From Arenicola marina (Eukaryota; Annelida; Polychaeta; Arenicolidae): 64,000 nt of DNA. Of this stretch, positions 48,201 through 55,861 are shown piece after piece. Where the stretch lies: positions 16,610,254-16,674,253 of the forward strand of contig OZ025260.1 in assembly GCA_964019135.1 (NCBI GenBank). Reading direction: 5' to 3'. The notes beneath the pieces were generated by a model, which did not search any database, was not told where the DNA came from, and was given only the letters and a program-made list of their open reading frames with translations. Position numbers and translations under genes: made by a program. Numbering within the stretch: the stretch's first letter is position 1; every line of letters begins with the position of its first letter.

Positions 48201-51200
48201 TACAACACTGTCGCCCACAATGCTCACCTCCAACCGACAATCGCCCACAATGATCACCTCCAACAGGCAATAGCCCACAATACTTACCTCCAACAGACTG
48301 TCGCCCACAATGCTCACCTCCAACAGGCAATCGCCCACAATGCTCACCTCCAACAGGCTGTCGCCCACAATGCTCACCTCCAACAGGCAATCGCCCACAA
48401 TGCTCACCTCCAACAGGCTGTCGCCCACAATGCTCACCCCCAACAGGCAATCGCCCACAATGCTCACCTCCAACAGGCAATCGCCCACAATGCACGACAG
48501 CAGACGTTTTCCGTTGACCTCGCGCCCCAGGCACCCGCTCTCAGCTTGGTGCAGCGCCGCGAAGTCAAAGATGGCGACGTCCTCGTTACCATGGTGATCG
48601 ATGGCGAATTCTATCTCTGGGAACTTGGACAGGGACGAGTTTTCGACCTCCCAGGCCGTGCGCGCTATCTGCTTGACGCTCGCCAGGAGGCGGGGGCGGT
48701 CCACGTTATCGGGGGCGAACAGCTGACGGGTGTCCACGTGGTCCTAAGGGGCGAAAATACACATTAAACTGGGGCGGATCCAGGAATTTGAAAAGAGGGG
48801 GGAGGGGCGAACAAAATTGCGACCGGGGGATCCACCAATTTTTTGACGACCGGGAGGGGGGGGGGGGGAGGGGGGTCCACGCTGCCTCAAATAGCGTTCT
48901 TTGCCCAAAAGGGGAGGGGGTCCACGCCCGAGATGGCCTAAATTTCGCATTGAAAAAAGGCATTGTTCCTCAAAAAGGGGGATGTCCGGACCCCTGGACC
49001 CCCCTGGATCCGCCATTGTCATTAAAACCACTGTACAAACACGTCATGCTCGTCTGATCAATACTCCAACTGAGCATGATGTCACATATTTCAGTATAGT
49101 AGAAACGGGCCCTGGAATACGGTCCAATATTGACAAGATTTCGATTTACTCAGGGTTCGAATTAAGCAGGTTCTCTCGAGTAAGGTAAAATATGGGGGTT
49201 TCTCGATAGATTTTCTCAGCATCCAAGATAGGTGTCCCATGTGATATAAATTGAACCATCCATTTAACCTTCCAAAAATATTTGAAGTGTTTTTTCATAA
49301 ACTACCTTTAAGTAAGCAATAGTAAGAATTAATATAGTATTAGACACTAAGGGCGTGTTCGATTTACATGAAACCAGAACCGGTTTGCCGAACTGACTGT
49401 TTGACAGAAGAACCGAAACTGGTTTGCACGAAATCGTGAAACTACAGAGAGAGCTGGTTTCACGGTTCGGTTTCGAGGGTAGAAAATGAAACAGACGGAA
49501 TTTTATAATGCTGGCACAATCTCATAAGCACAATATCAGGACCCATTCCATTGCCTAAATACATGTTGAAACTGTAAACAAATGAAACCATGCGTTCGCC
49601 TGCATGTGGGCAAACCGTTGAAACCAGTTTCAAAAGCGGTTTCGGTTTCCCGTCGGTTTCCGCTAAATCGAACACGCCTTAAAATTTAATATGTTGAGTC
49701 GTTGCTGATTTCACTAGCACCCGATGAACTCACCCGCTTTAAGATGCCCGCCTGGATGAGTCCTTTCTTCTTCGCAGTCATAACAAAGTAGTGCGTCTCG
49801 TCCTTGAAATAGACGAAGTTTTCGAACTCGAGGCCCGTCAACCTCTGCAGCTCGCCGAAGAGATCTGGTCGCTTGATGGGGATGACCCCGGGGATCTCCG
49901 CCAGCACACTGTCCGCCCGACCCCCCTGTCGCTTCAGGTTAGCCGTGATGGCAATGGACAGCTTGCCCCGCATGCACTTCCGGGCAAATCCTGCGACGCG
50001 CAATAAATAAGAAATCAAATCAAAATAATGATTGATTGGTTGGTTGTATCTGCAGGACACTTTAACCACTTTTGGTCATATCGCGTCAATAGGAGAAGGA
50101 AGGGAGTGTGGAGTCATATCCCCGGGGGTAACCCCCTACCCTTCGCGAAGAAGGGCGTGGGATCTTTATCCTGCGACCACACAGACATGGCCACAGCGGG
50201 CCGCGAACAACCAACCTACGTGTCGTTAGGCTCTCAGGTGGCCAGAGCACTCAAGGCGAGCGCTCTAACCCACTGAGCTACCAGGCAAAATAATGAATGC
50301 GTCACGAAAGATTGCAGAAAATAGACACTGACCTTATTTGATTCGGGAGAAAAGGATATATGTTCGTGTTCATAAGGGGGCTATGGCTGATCCTGCCCCT
50401 CACCCACCCATATTTTAGTTAAATCTACCCTCCCCAACCCCACTGGCCCTCTCCCAGAGGCCTACGTTGTGGGAGATTGATTTATTTATTTATGTAGGAT
50501 GACTTGTTTGAATGGGAAGGTCAAGGTAGTGAGGAGCTGTGTCTCCGGGAGTAACCCCCTACTCTTGGTGAAGAAAGACATCGGATCTTTATCCGGTATG
50601 ACTGGCCTAGCAGAGCACACTCGACAATATCCGAACGCGCTACCAACTAGGGCATGGGGTCCCACCACGCACGTTTTGGAACAGCAAGTGACGAGAACAA
50701 CAGTTTTGTCAAAACAAAATTCTCAGTATCGAATATCGATTTTTCACGACGTTCCGTGTCGCTTTTTTTTCTAAAATGCCACTATCTGTGTCGATGTCGC
50801 TTTTCCAGATCCTCGGTGTTGCAATTTGGGGGTCAATGTCCCATGTCGACTTTTTCAAATATGCCTGTGTCGCGTGTCGCCATTTACCCCTTCCACACCC
50901 CAAGATGCACATCAAAGGACAACGCCGAAGTCCGTCCTAAAAGAGTGTCTCCTGTGAAGCTACTTAACATGTTTTTATGTGGTGTGAAGGGCTCAATGAC
51001 CCTACGTCCAAGTGCGTCTTGTATTTCCCATCGATTACGCACTTGAAGCCCACTTGGGTCGGTCAGTTCCGCGTTAGACACTTACACCAGAGGTAAATGT
51101 GATTCTCCGGATTATAGGAGACGATCGATGTCATGACATTCCGGCTAATTCCAGTCAGATGTTGGCGGTGACAGACAGACATCGCGAAGGGTAAATGGAG

Positions 51201-54200
51201 GACCCAACGCAGTGACTCAACCAAGAACACCTACTGGTGACGACTTATACAGCTCTCATACAAAGTTGCACACCCGAAACTAATAAATCAATGGGGTGCA
51301 TAATGAAATAATACCAACTGGATATATATAATAACTTCATTAAACATAATCGTATATGTATCTTTACGTAACTTTATATTACATTTATTATATACTATAC
51401 TATTATAGTCATTTATTTCCATACCTAAACTATTTCTCGTGCCATCAGCTCCGACTATGACGTCCACATTCATGTCGTGTACTTCCTGTATCACGGGACT
51501 CGTCTGCACCCTCCAGCCTGACCCTGAAATAACAGAATAATGAAACCTGTGATGCCAATACTGTATGCTTATTACTCATGGCCAACGTCTTTAAATAAGC
51601 ACATAACTTAGGTATTTGACTTCATTATCAACCCTTTTGATGTCAAGCACCGTATTTACTTCCGGTGTGTGCGGTTCACACATATACCCGTAGTTTAACT
51701 GCACAGTGACATGAAATCAATATCTTTATTGTCGGAGAGACAGCAACTTATAATAGACCTCTAGATTAAGGTTTATGTTGGTACATTATATTGTAAATAA
51801 TCATGTCATACCTGTGGAGGCATTGGGCGGCAAAAGCTTATCAAATTTTACAGGCGTCTGGATTTGAACCCCGAGTATCAGCGCCACCTTCAGGAGAATG
51901 AGTTGCAGACGTCGAATACCTGCAGAGTGAAAACGAGTCATGTAATATAACATAAGAGTCGTTTAATCTCTGAGGAATTAGGATAAACATTGCTTAATTT
52001 CGTCACCAAGATTTATACAGAAAACGTTCGATCTGTATCACAGAAATGTTTAGCCCTGTTTTTCTCACGGTTAAATTCGTTCCAATCGTTTGCATGTTAT
52101 TGTTTGCATTTGGTGATCTGTATTTTGCAGACAGACCTGGTGCCTAAAGTTATGTATATATCTATAATACTTGGAGAGTAAACAATTACATGACATGTAA
52201 TACCAAGAACAAGGACACGATATCTCCCAAATTGTGTACGGGGAAAACCATCGTTCAGATGATGCGTGAAAGTCGTCAATGAGGAAAAGGTCACGCCCAT
52301 GAGTAATAGGAAGTGTTATCGTCTGCATAGGGGATGGGACAAACCCATACGCGATTTTATGACCGGTAGGTTTTGTCGGGTGGATAGAGCATGCTCTAGT
52401 CGCTAGGCGTTAAACCTTCGCATCATAAAAGCCACTGACCAATCAATGCATGCCTTTCTATCACGCGATACAAGCTGAATCAGGTGATTGGGTAATAAGG
52501 AAATAACCTTAGAATAATCCCATCGTGTGTACTGTGAAAAGCCAATGGGGGGACTTACAGGAAAAACCTCTCGTCTAGACCGGGCTTAAGGACAACAGAT
52601 ACATATCAGACGTGGCGGCTTCGCTCAATTAATACACTAACCCCCATTGTTTATTCACTATTGTTAACTGTACCTGTTGAACGAGAGAGAGATCATCACA
52701 ATATGGTTGTAGACTCATCGATAACAGTCAAAGTATCGCTTTCAATTTAGGTTGGACGCTTCAACCTGTCTACAGGTCATATCGCTACAAAATAGAAAGA
52801 GGATCCGGCCACGTCTCCGCGAATAATCTTTATCCTGCATGCACAAACATTGCACAGGTGCCTAGCAGCGTACATTCGACAATAGTCCGACGCGATACTT
52901 ACTATATGTCTATAGGCCAAGGGGGTGAATACTCACGTTACCCATTGATTCAGTGGCAGTTTTCAGCGGCTGGCTGCAAGCCCTATATATATACTTACTG
53001 ACGTGGTGTAAAGCGCCGGTGCAGAACTTGGGGTGGAATATCTTGGCCCCGATGGCTCTGAGGTCATCTATGGCGAACGGCCAAAGGTGAAGGACGTTGT
53101 TTCTGGCGATGTAGTCCCTCATCTCCAGGACGACCACGTGGGCTCCCAGCAGGGCACACTCGATGGCCATTCTCAACCCGCAGGGTCCGCCGCCCACTAT
53201 CACCACCTATCGGAGACATCGCGCAACAACACATGCATGCAATGGCATATTGTTTGAACAAATAATATCGCATTGCAATATACTTTTTGTTTCGTACCAT
53301 TTCGAATGATTAATTTGAACAGCATATATTCATTTACGATATAGCCTACCTTTCGTATGATTCGTATGAACAAGGTATATCGGATGGGGTATGTGGAGTT
53401 GGGGAACTGCCTATGAATATTCATGAGAGTCATTGAGTGCTGATTAATTTTGTTATATTCTTCTTACAGTCACTGATAAGCCACGAGGGACCGGGTGAGG
53501 AAGGACTTCAGTGTACATCACAGGTGACATTAAAATAAGCCGTGACAAGGAATCAGGGACAATATATACTACTAAACTGTGTGGGAATTCAGTATTACGC
53601 TTATGGCATTAAATGTAATTGTTACCTGTATGATACGTGAGCGCTGAACTAGGTTTCGGCAATAGGTCCGTCAGTTTAATCAGTTGATAATATGTCCACC
53701 AGGATAAACCAGCAATACGTGCATCTGACTCATCAGGTAATGTGTCTAACCGACTAACCCGGCAATACTTTATGGCTCCGATAATACGTGTACCCGACTA
53801 ACCCGGCAATACGTTATGGCTCTGATAATATGTCTAACCGACTAACCCGGCAATACTTTACGGCTCCGATAATATGTCTAATCGACTAACCCTGCAAAAC
53901 TTTATGGCTCCGATAATATGTCTAACCGACTAACCCGGCAATACTGTATGGTTCCGATAATATGTCTAACCGACTAGCCCGGCAATACTTTATGGCTCCG
54001 ATAATATGTCTAACCGACTAACCCGGCAATACTGTATGGTTCCGATAATATGTCTAACCGACTAGCCCGGCAATACTTTATGGCTCCGATAATATGTCTA
54101 ACCGACTAACCCGGCAATACTCAATCGGATACTCCGGTAATACGTCTAACCGACTAAGATCTAGTAATATGTACACGCCTCTCCTCCTACTACATTGTAC

Positions 54201-54584
54201 AATATATACTACCCAACATTCCAAGGCTTATGCACATTGTCTAGTTATTGCCTGAGTGCTACTCACATTGTTGCCCCTGCAGATGGCGCCCTCGCGGTAC
54301 ACCCCTGGGGTGGCCGCTCGCTGGTCCAACAGCTTCCACAGCCCATCAGCCTCGTTACTGCGAAGACGAGACTTGATGTTCTGGTAGAATTGTCCCTCGC
54401 TCTTAGCGGGATCCACTCCCAGCGACACACAGAGTTCAGCGAAGGTCCGTCTCACATTTTGAAAGGTATCCGCCTTAACGAGGTCCCTGAAGACCTCTTC
54501 TGGATATTTCATGTTCGCCCGATCGCCTGGGTGAGGAATGCGAAATGCGTCAAATATCGTCCTGCGGCCATATCCGCGATTCAT
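31304..54584 (-). CDS. MICAL: MICAL, F-actin-oxidising flavin monooxygenase (25 coding exons)
   Basis: Complete gene rebuilt by hand. The 25 exons total 4,005 nt, every junction keeps phase, and the product is 1,334 aa. Domains in order: FAD monooxygenase (about 1-490), with the Rossmann motif GGGPCG at 111-116, 'GADG' at 236-239 and the second FAD motif 'VGDCLLE' at 416-422 followed by [10 protein letters not shown] domain (about 545-655); Ala/Ser/Pro-rich linker (693-990); LIM domain with ligands C1002, C1005, H1023, C1026, C1029, C1032, C1055, H1058; acidic stretch; bMERB coiled coil (1172-1334). By family knowledge, MICALs use NADPH and FAD to oxidise actin methionines and disassemble F-actin downstream of semaphorin/plexin, and bMERB binds Rab GTPases. 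The ATG has A at -3 and an in-frame TAA 6 nt upstream. Introns hold SINEs, MITEs and minisatellites. Family assignment is very secure; exon 8, 9 and 15 boundaries are the least certain. Confidence 0.95.
31664..31778. repeat. Foldback element in a MICAL intron
   Basis: Two ~39-bp arms (GGCTGATTTCCCGAACGCAG on the left and its near-complement on the right) around a ~36-bp loop. Part of one arm also occurs at 61,797-61,840. Lies between exons 24 and 25. Confidence 0.85.
32118..32191 (-). CDS. MICAL: MICAL exon 24 (bMERB)
   Basis: Acceptor tacttcag|GGTGAA, donor CAGCAG|gtacac. Encodes '[20 protein letters not shown]', a coiled-coil helix in phase with both neighbours. Confidence 0.88.
32627..32723 (-). 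CDS. MICAL: MICAL exon 23 (bMERB)
   Basis: Acceptor ctgacag|GCGCCA, donor CTACA|gtaaga. Encodes '[20 protein letters not shown]', matching the family's LLxxWFxLVxxKNxLVRxEsxL segment. Confidence 0.92.
33150..33302 (-). CDS. MICAL: MICAL exon 22 (bMERB start)
   Basis: Acceptor attaacag|ATGATG, donor AAAG|gtatcc. Encodes '[13 protein letters not shown]' and '[14 protein letters not shown]', the first bMERB (DUF3585) helix, with the family's LExxGxxLEkxiR pattern. Confidence 0.92.
33745..33932 (-). CDS. MICAL: MICAL exon 21 (acidic repeats)
   Basis: Acceptor tttgcag|AGGATC, donor CCTG|gtagga. Encodes three imperfect 'EDTEGE' repeats, then '[20 protein letters not shown]'. The repeats reflect a short CCCTCTGTGTCCTCG tandem in the + strand. 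Confidence 0.85.
34239..34314 (-). CDS. MICAL: MICAL exon 20
   Basis: Acceptor ccgctag|ATGGCG, donor TGGCT|gtgagt. Encodes '[19 protein letters not shown]' and 'EIRQWL', ahead of the acidic exon. Confidence 0.82.
34533..34725 (-). mobile_element. tRNA-derived SINE, truncated tail
   Basis: Same family. The tRNA head is intact apart from a deletion between the boxes, and the distal ~60 bp of the body is missing. In the MICAL intron between exons 19 and 20. Confidence 0.85.
35060..35075 (-). CDS. MICAL: MICAL exon 19 (16-nt microexon)
   Basis: Sequence ATTGGTGACAAAACTG (IGDKT plus one base) lies between acceptor ctccacag and a perfect donor gtaagt. Exon 18 ends in phase 0 and exon 20 starts needing one base, so 16 nt is exactly what the frame requires. 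Confidence 0.8.
35681..35763 (-). CDS. MICAL: MICAL exon 18 (LIM domain, last two ligands)
   Basis: Acceptor atctttcag|CCGCCT completes a Pro codon split C|CC. Donor is GAGAAG|gtgtgt. Encodes '[20 protein letters not shown]', supplying the last C and H ligands as CxxH. Confidence 0.92.
36305..36440. repeat. Degenerate GAAAAATCGACA repeat
   Basis: ~35-bp imperfect units GAAAAATCGACATTCGACAC. An inverted relative lies at 50,700-50,880 (TGTCGATGTCGC type). Both are in MICAL introns. Confidence 0.75.
36504..36693 (-). CDS. MICAL: MICAL exon 17 (LIM domain, first zinc finger)
   Basis: Acceptor gacaccag|GCGGCG, donor CAAC|gtgaga. Encodes six of eight LIM zinc ligands: CVLC, then H and C in 'FHRAC', then 'FRCGYC'. 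The spacing C-x2-C-x17-H-x2-C-x2-C-x2-C is canonical. Confidence 0.95.
36720..37360. repeat. GGTGTGGGTGGT minisatellite upstream of MICAL exon 17
   Basis: G/T-only array on the + strand; higher-order units are built from GGTGTGGGTGGT and GTGTGTGGGGTGTGTCGGT. It begins 27 bp upstream of the exon 17 acceptor. Confidence 0.97.
37681..37929 (-). CDS. MICAL: MICAL exon 16 (Pro/Ser/Arg linker)
   Basis: Acceptor gccaacag|GACGGA, donor AGAAAG|gtacgg. Encodes '[20 protein letters not shown]', likely disordered and rich in SP sites, ending '[13 protein letters not shown]'. Confidence 0.85.
38447..38539 (-). CDS. MICAL: MICAL exon 15 (linker)
   Basis: Donor CAACAG|gtatgt. Acceptor ttctacag|GGTCTG is preferred; ccctacag|TGTACA, 36 bp upstream, is an in-frame alternative. 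Encodes '[20 protein letters not shown]'. Symmetric exon. Confidence 0.75.
39050..39109 (-). CDS. MICAL: MICAL exon 14 (linker, 60 nt)
   Basis: Acceptor gttttccag|AAAGGC, donor TCACAG|gtacgt. Encodes '[20 protein letters not shown]'. It is symmetric (phase 0/0), so it could be skipped without breaking the frame. Confidence 0.82.
39523..40005 (-). CDS. MICAL: MICAL exon 13 (483 nt low-complexity linker)
   Basis: Acceptor cgtgtccag|ACGTTG, donor ACATCG|gtaagt. Encodes residues 693-853: '[20 protein letters not shown]', then (GS)n, a poly-Ala run, and Pro/Ser-rich sequence with 'VPAPRRS', an SH3-ligand-like motif. The upstream intron is a purine-rich minisatellite on the + strand that begins beside this acceptor. 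Confidence 0.85.
40022..42905. repeat. ~57-bp purine-rich minisatellite upstream of MICAL exon 13
   Basis: About 50 units of 54-60 bp: GACAGTCAGTAACTAGAGGG, AACAGGAGGAGGAGG, then GGAGGA-type runs. In the MICAL sense each unit reads TTACTGACTG, a ~45-nt pyrimidine tract and CCCTCTAG. Unit lengths are multiples of three, which keeps long spurious frames open. Confidence 0.97.
43110..43322. repeat. C-rich tandem repeat beside the MICAL exon 12 donor
   Basis: Three to four units of about 60-70 bp containing CCATCCCTGCATACACGCAC and TCATGCCCCC. G-rich in the MICAL sense, directly downstream of the exon 12 donor. Confidence 0.85.
43328..43416 (-). CDS. MICAL: MICAL exon 12 (linker)
   Basis: Acceptor tgttttag|ACATGT completes an Asp codon split G|AC. 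Donor is CAGGG|gtgagt. Encodes '[14 protein letters not shown]' and '[11 protein letters not shown]', a linker without a named domain. A G-rich repeat on the transcript strand starts within a few bases of the donor. Confidence 0.85.
43618..43885. repeat. 20-bp minisatellite, GTACATTGGCCACCACTGGC type
   Basis: About 13 units in the MICAL intron between exons 11 and 12; two main variants (CCACCACTGGC, CGCCACCGGC) alternate. Confidence 0.95.
44081..44330 (-). mobile_element. tRNA-derived SINE
   Basis: Same family; A and B boxes present at the right end. Target repeats are not clear. In the MICAL intron between exons 11 and 12. Confidence 0.88.
44402..44555 (-). CDS. MICAL: MICAL exon 11 (CH domain, C-terminal part)
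   Basis: Acceptor cctcaccag|GCCTTC, donor ACATAG|gtatgg. Encodes '[16 protein letters not shown]' and '[16 protein letters not shown]', the final CH helices. Confidence 0.92.
45252..45385. mobile_element. Truncated MITE related to 11,901-12,164
   Basis: Shares GGGGCCGTATTCATAATCGC and 'GACTTAGCGCTAAGTG'; the right half is missing. Lies in the MICAL intron between exons 10 and 11, beside the exon 10 donor. Confidence 0.8.
45432..45480 (-). CDS. MICAL: MICAL exon 10 (CH domain, 49 nt)
   Basis: Acceptor tttctccag|GAAACT, donor AACTG|gtgagt. Encodes '[16 protein letters not shown]', the CH helix preceding 'AFELLDRE'. Confidence 0.9.
45920..46170 (-). mobile_element. tRNA-derived SINE (full length, TSD present)
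   Basis: On the minus strand it starts GGCCCGATAGCTCAGTGGGT, with A box TAGCTCAGTGGG and B box GGTTCGnnCCC-like (here GGTTCGCACCC), then a ~150-bp tRNA-unrelated body. Flanked by 14-bp repeats CCTGGGACAGAAAG / CCTGGGACGGAAGG. Inserted 34 bp downstream of the MICAL exon 9 donor. Confidence 0.9.
46205..46355 (-). CDS. MICAL: MICAL exon 9 (CH domain, first half)
   Basis: Acceptor caccgccag|GTGGTT. Encodes '[15 protein letters not shown]', '[15 protein letters not shown]' and 'YRPN', typical of a calponin-homology domain. Donor ACCGT|gtacgg is weak, but it is in phase and gives the usual family spacing to exon 10. A SINE lies 34 bp into the following intron. Confidence 0.85.
46780..46943 (-). 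CDS. MICAL: MICAL exon 8 (probable GC donor)
   Basis: Acceptor tgtacag|GTACCA. Encodes 'VSHLYSKDD', matching the family's VxxLYD segment between the monooxygenase and CH domains. The only good donor in phase is AGAG|gcaagt, the consensus of rare GC-AG introns. A weaker alternative in the same phase is CAGG|gttaca. Confidence 0.8.
47535..47737 (-). CDS. MICAL: MICAL exon 7
   Basis: Acceptor tgtttcag|CCGTTT, donor ACCAG|gtccgt. Encodes '[15 protein letters not shown]' and '[10 protein letters not shown]', then 'LDPATR', closing the monooxygenase core. Confidence 0.93.
47915..48490. repeat. 30-bp minisatellite carrying the MICAL exon 6 donor
   Basis: About 20 units of 30 bp, some 28 bp, built on CCAACAGGCAATCGCCCACA plus ATGCTCACCT (+ strand). 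Each unit repeats, on the minus strand, codons 'IVGDCLLE' followed by gtgagc. It runs across exon 6's 3' end into the intron. Confidence 0.95.
48468..48743 (-). CDS. MICAL: MICAL exon 6 (second FAD motif; donor lies in a minisatellite)
   Basis: Acceptor ccccttag|GACCAC. The shortest donor, GGAG|gtgagc, gives phase 0 and joins 'VGDCLLE' directly to 'PFWPTGSG' of exon 7, exactly as in other MICALs. The last eight codons and the donor form the first unit of a 30-bp minisatellite, so longer in-frame forms are possible, for example to 48,288. Confidence 0.9.
48769..49018. mobile_element. 250-bp hAT-like MITE in a MICAL intron
   Basis: Inverted ends around GGCGGATCCAGG, flanked by 8-bp direct repeats ACATTAAA / TCATTAAA (one mismatch), as in hAT transposons. 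The interior is rich in G runs. It begins 26 bp upstream of MICAL exon 6. End-like fragments also occur near 31,024 and 60,760. Confidence 0.78.
49351..49679. mobile_element. 329-bp Harbinger-like MITE in a MICAL intron
   Basis: Ends GGGCGTGTTCGATTTA and, inverted, AGGCGTGTTCGATTTA, flanked by TAA on both sides, the TWA-type target of PIF/Harbinger. Internal sequence holds imperfect palindromes around 'GAAACCAG' and 'CGGTTTCG'. Lies between exons 5 and 6. Confidence 0.82.
49734..49990 (-). CDS. MICAL: MICAL exon 5
   Basis: Acceptor gtcgcag|GATTTG, donor AGCGG|gtgagt. Encodes '[11 protein letters not shown]' and '[20 protein letters not shown]', the most conserved core block of the MICAL monooxygenase. 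Confidence 0.95.
50035..50286 (-). mobile_element. tRNA-derived SINE
   Basis: Same family and orientation as 45,920-46,170. Target-site repeats AAAATAATGATTG / AAAATAATGAATG. Lies 44 bp upstream of the MICAL exon 5 acceptor. Confidence 0.9.
50490..50670 (-). mobile_element. Diverged SINE related to the main family
   Basis: Keeps 'GAGTAACCCCCTACTCTT' and 'GGATCTTTATCC' of the family body but has a different head. In the MICAL intron between exons 4 and 5. Further relics at 52,745-52,905 and 61,035-61,100. Confidence 0.65.
51425..51523 (-). CDS. MICAL: MICAL exon 4 (DG motif)
   Basis: Acceptor atttcag|GGTCAG, donor TTTAG|gtatgg. Encodes '[15 protein letters not shown]'. The 'GADG' segment corresponds to the DG motif that contacts FAD and NADPH in this hydroxylase fold. 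Confidence 0.93.
51812..51919 (-). CDS. MICAL: MICAL exon 3
   Basis: Acceptor ctgcag|GTATTC completes a Ser codon split A|GT with exon 2. Donor is ACAG|gtatga. Encodes '[18 protein letters not shown]', matching the conserved monooxygenase helix. Confidence 0.93.
52999..53206 (-). CDS. MICAL: MICAL exon 2 (FAD Rossmann motif)
   Basis: Acceptor ccgatag|GTGGTG, donor GTCA|gtaagt. Encodes '[14 protein letters not shown]', the GxGxxG dinucleotide-binding motif, followed by 'NVLHLWPF' and '[10 protein letters not shown]', both MICAL hallmarks. Confidence 0.95.
53690..54150. repeat. ~44-bp minisatellite in MICAL intron 1
   Basis: About ten units of AATATGTCTAACCGACTAAC, CCGGCAATACTTTATGGCTC, CGAT. 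Alternate units differ at ACTTTATGG/ACTGTATGG, a higher-order pattern. Confidence 0.93.
54267..54584 (-). CDS. MICAL: MICAL exon 1 (start codon, residues 1-106)
   Basis: The ATG at 54,584-54,582 is preceded by in-frame TAA. Donor is AAT|gtgagt. It encodes the N-terminal part of the monooxygenase, including '[13 protein letters not shown]', ending just before the Rossmann motif. A 5' non-coding exon further upstream is possible and was not identified. Confidence 0.92.
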
Positions 54585-55155
54585 GTTTTAACGTTAGCTG
54601 TGTTATTACTACCACTACTAGACACTTGGATTAAATTAACGTCAGTTTCTTTGCACCAAGAGTGTTAGTTCGCCAAGTGTTCGCCAAAGCAGTCACAACA
54701 GTCGGGATGCACACACGGGTTCCCACATGTTGTGATGGTTAGTCCGTGTCACATGTAAGTGAATACGACGACTGGTGGGATGGTGTAGATACTGATCTGA
54801 TAGCGATTGAACGTGAGGCGAACAAAGTCACTCCCGTTGGGTAGCATCCTTTTATTATAGGCACGACGCCTCCTTTGAACCTCTTCACATTACCAGTGAC
54901 ATCAGAATTGAGTGGTTTTATTACAGATAAGCTGGGTGGGTGGGTGGCTGGGGGGTGGGGGGGGGGTGTCAGTGGGAAGCGTATAGATTACGGTGGAGAT
55001 TTCTGACTCCTCTTTTTGTTACAGCTGCCAGATGACAGACAGACAGACAGCCCGACGGAGCGCTGTCGCTGGTTGGCTGGCTGGCTGGCCGACTGGCCGC
55101 CTGGCTTTCCCGTTGTGCTATCTTGTAAACACGATGCTCAAGAATATGAAAACAT

Positions 55156-55160
<5 letters not shown>
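54585..55160. other. Region upstream of the MICAL start codon
   Basis: Should contain the 5' UTR or the acceptor of a leader exon; neither a core promoter motif nor a CpG-rich block could be recognised. Confidence 0.4.

Positions 55161-55187
<27 letters not shown>
55160..55187. repeat. (AT)n microsatellite
   Basis: About 14 AT units about 580 bp upstream of the MICAL start. Other TA runs: 9,070-9,090, 17,800-17,816, 31,620-31,640. Confidence 0.95.
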
Positions 55188-55191
<4 letters not shown>

Positions 55192-55496
55192 GGAGGGTGG
55201 CCGATGGCACTCAGCTAACCAAACACATGCCACATACCGCAGTCACTAATAAGTGCGGTGAGAACAAAGCATTTGGCAGGAGAGAAATCTCCCAGCGCAT
55301 CTCAGTCACTTCGCAGTTGACTTTGACGCCTTGCCAAGACATCGACGAGTGCATGGTCATAACAGTACCTTTATCTTCAGATAGATGCGGTTCCCAGGGA
55401 TGGGTAAATATATCGGAAAGTGCTGAGGCTTTTAAAAGGTCGCTAAATTTCACACGAAGGCTAAATATGTCGAAGAAACCTCCCATGGAAGAATGA

Positions 55497-55640
55497 AATG
55501 GGGCTGGATGAGATTTACCACAGTCGCAGGTGTCGAACCCACGACCAGTTAATCTGCAGCTCAACCCGCTTTCCGACTACGTGTCTCCCGGGTATACCGA
55601 CAGAAAGGGAGAAGGGCTGCGAAAAAGCGGTTGCCGCCCA
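55497..55640 (-). mobile_element. Second SINE family, copy
   Basis: Shares 'GAGCTGCAGATTAAC' and GGTCGTGGGTTCGA with 56,745-56,890. Confidence 0.65.
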
Positions 55641-55861
55641 TGTGAAACACTATGAGGCATATACTGAACAAATATCGGGACTTGTCAGAGGAGTCCCTGT
55701 CCAACCTCCGCGATCTGTGTAAACAAGGCCTCTCACCGAGAGCTGCAGCATCAAACGTCAAGGGCCTAGTTGGTAGGGCCCAGCCTATGTTTGGTTACCA
55801 TGTGACCTGTGTGCCTCCTTTGTTGGTTACCATGTGCCTCCTACACCCGTATGCAATCTCA

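Noticed and set aside
47915..48490. CRISPR-like array of regular 30-bp repeats
   Set aside because: Units are contiguous with no unique spacers, and the array overlaps a eukaryotic exon; no cas genes.
50884..51081. 65-codon frame in the MICAL intron between exons 4 and 5 as an extra exon
   Set aside because: Exons 4 and 5 join in phase without it, giving the family-standard sequence, and no suitable acceptor/donor pair was seen.
55197..55496. EGF-like domain suggested by 'CQDIDEC'
   Set aside because: Only this one motif; the remaining cysteine pattern is absent and there is no neighbouring EGF exon or splice pattern.
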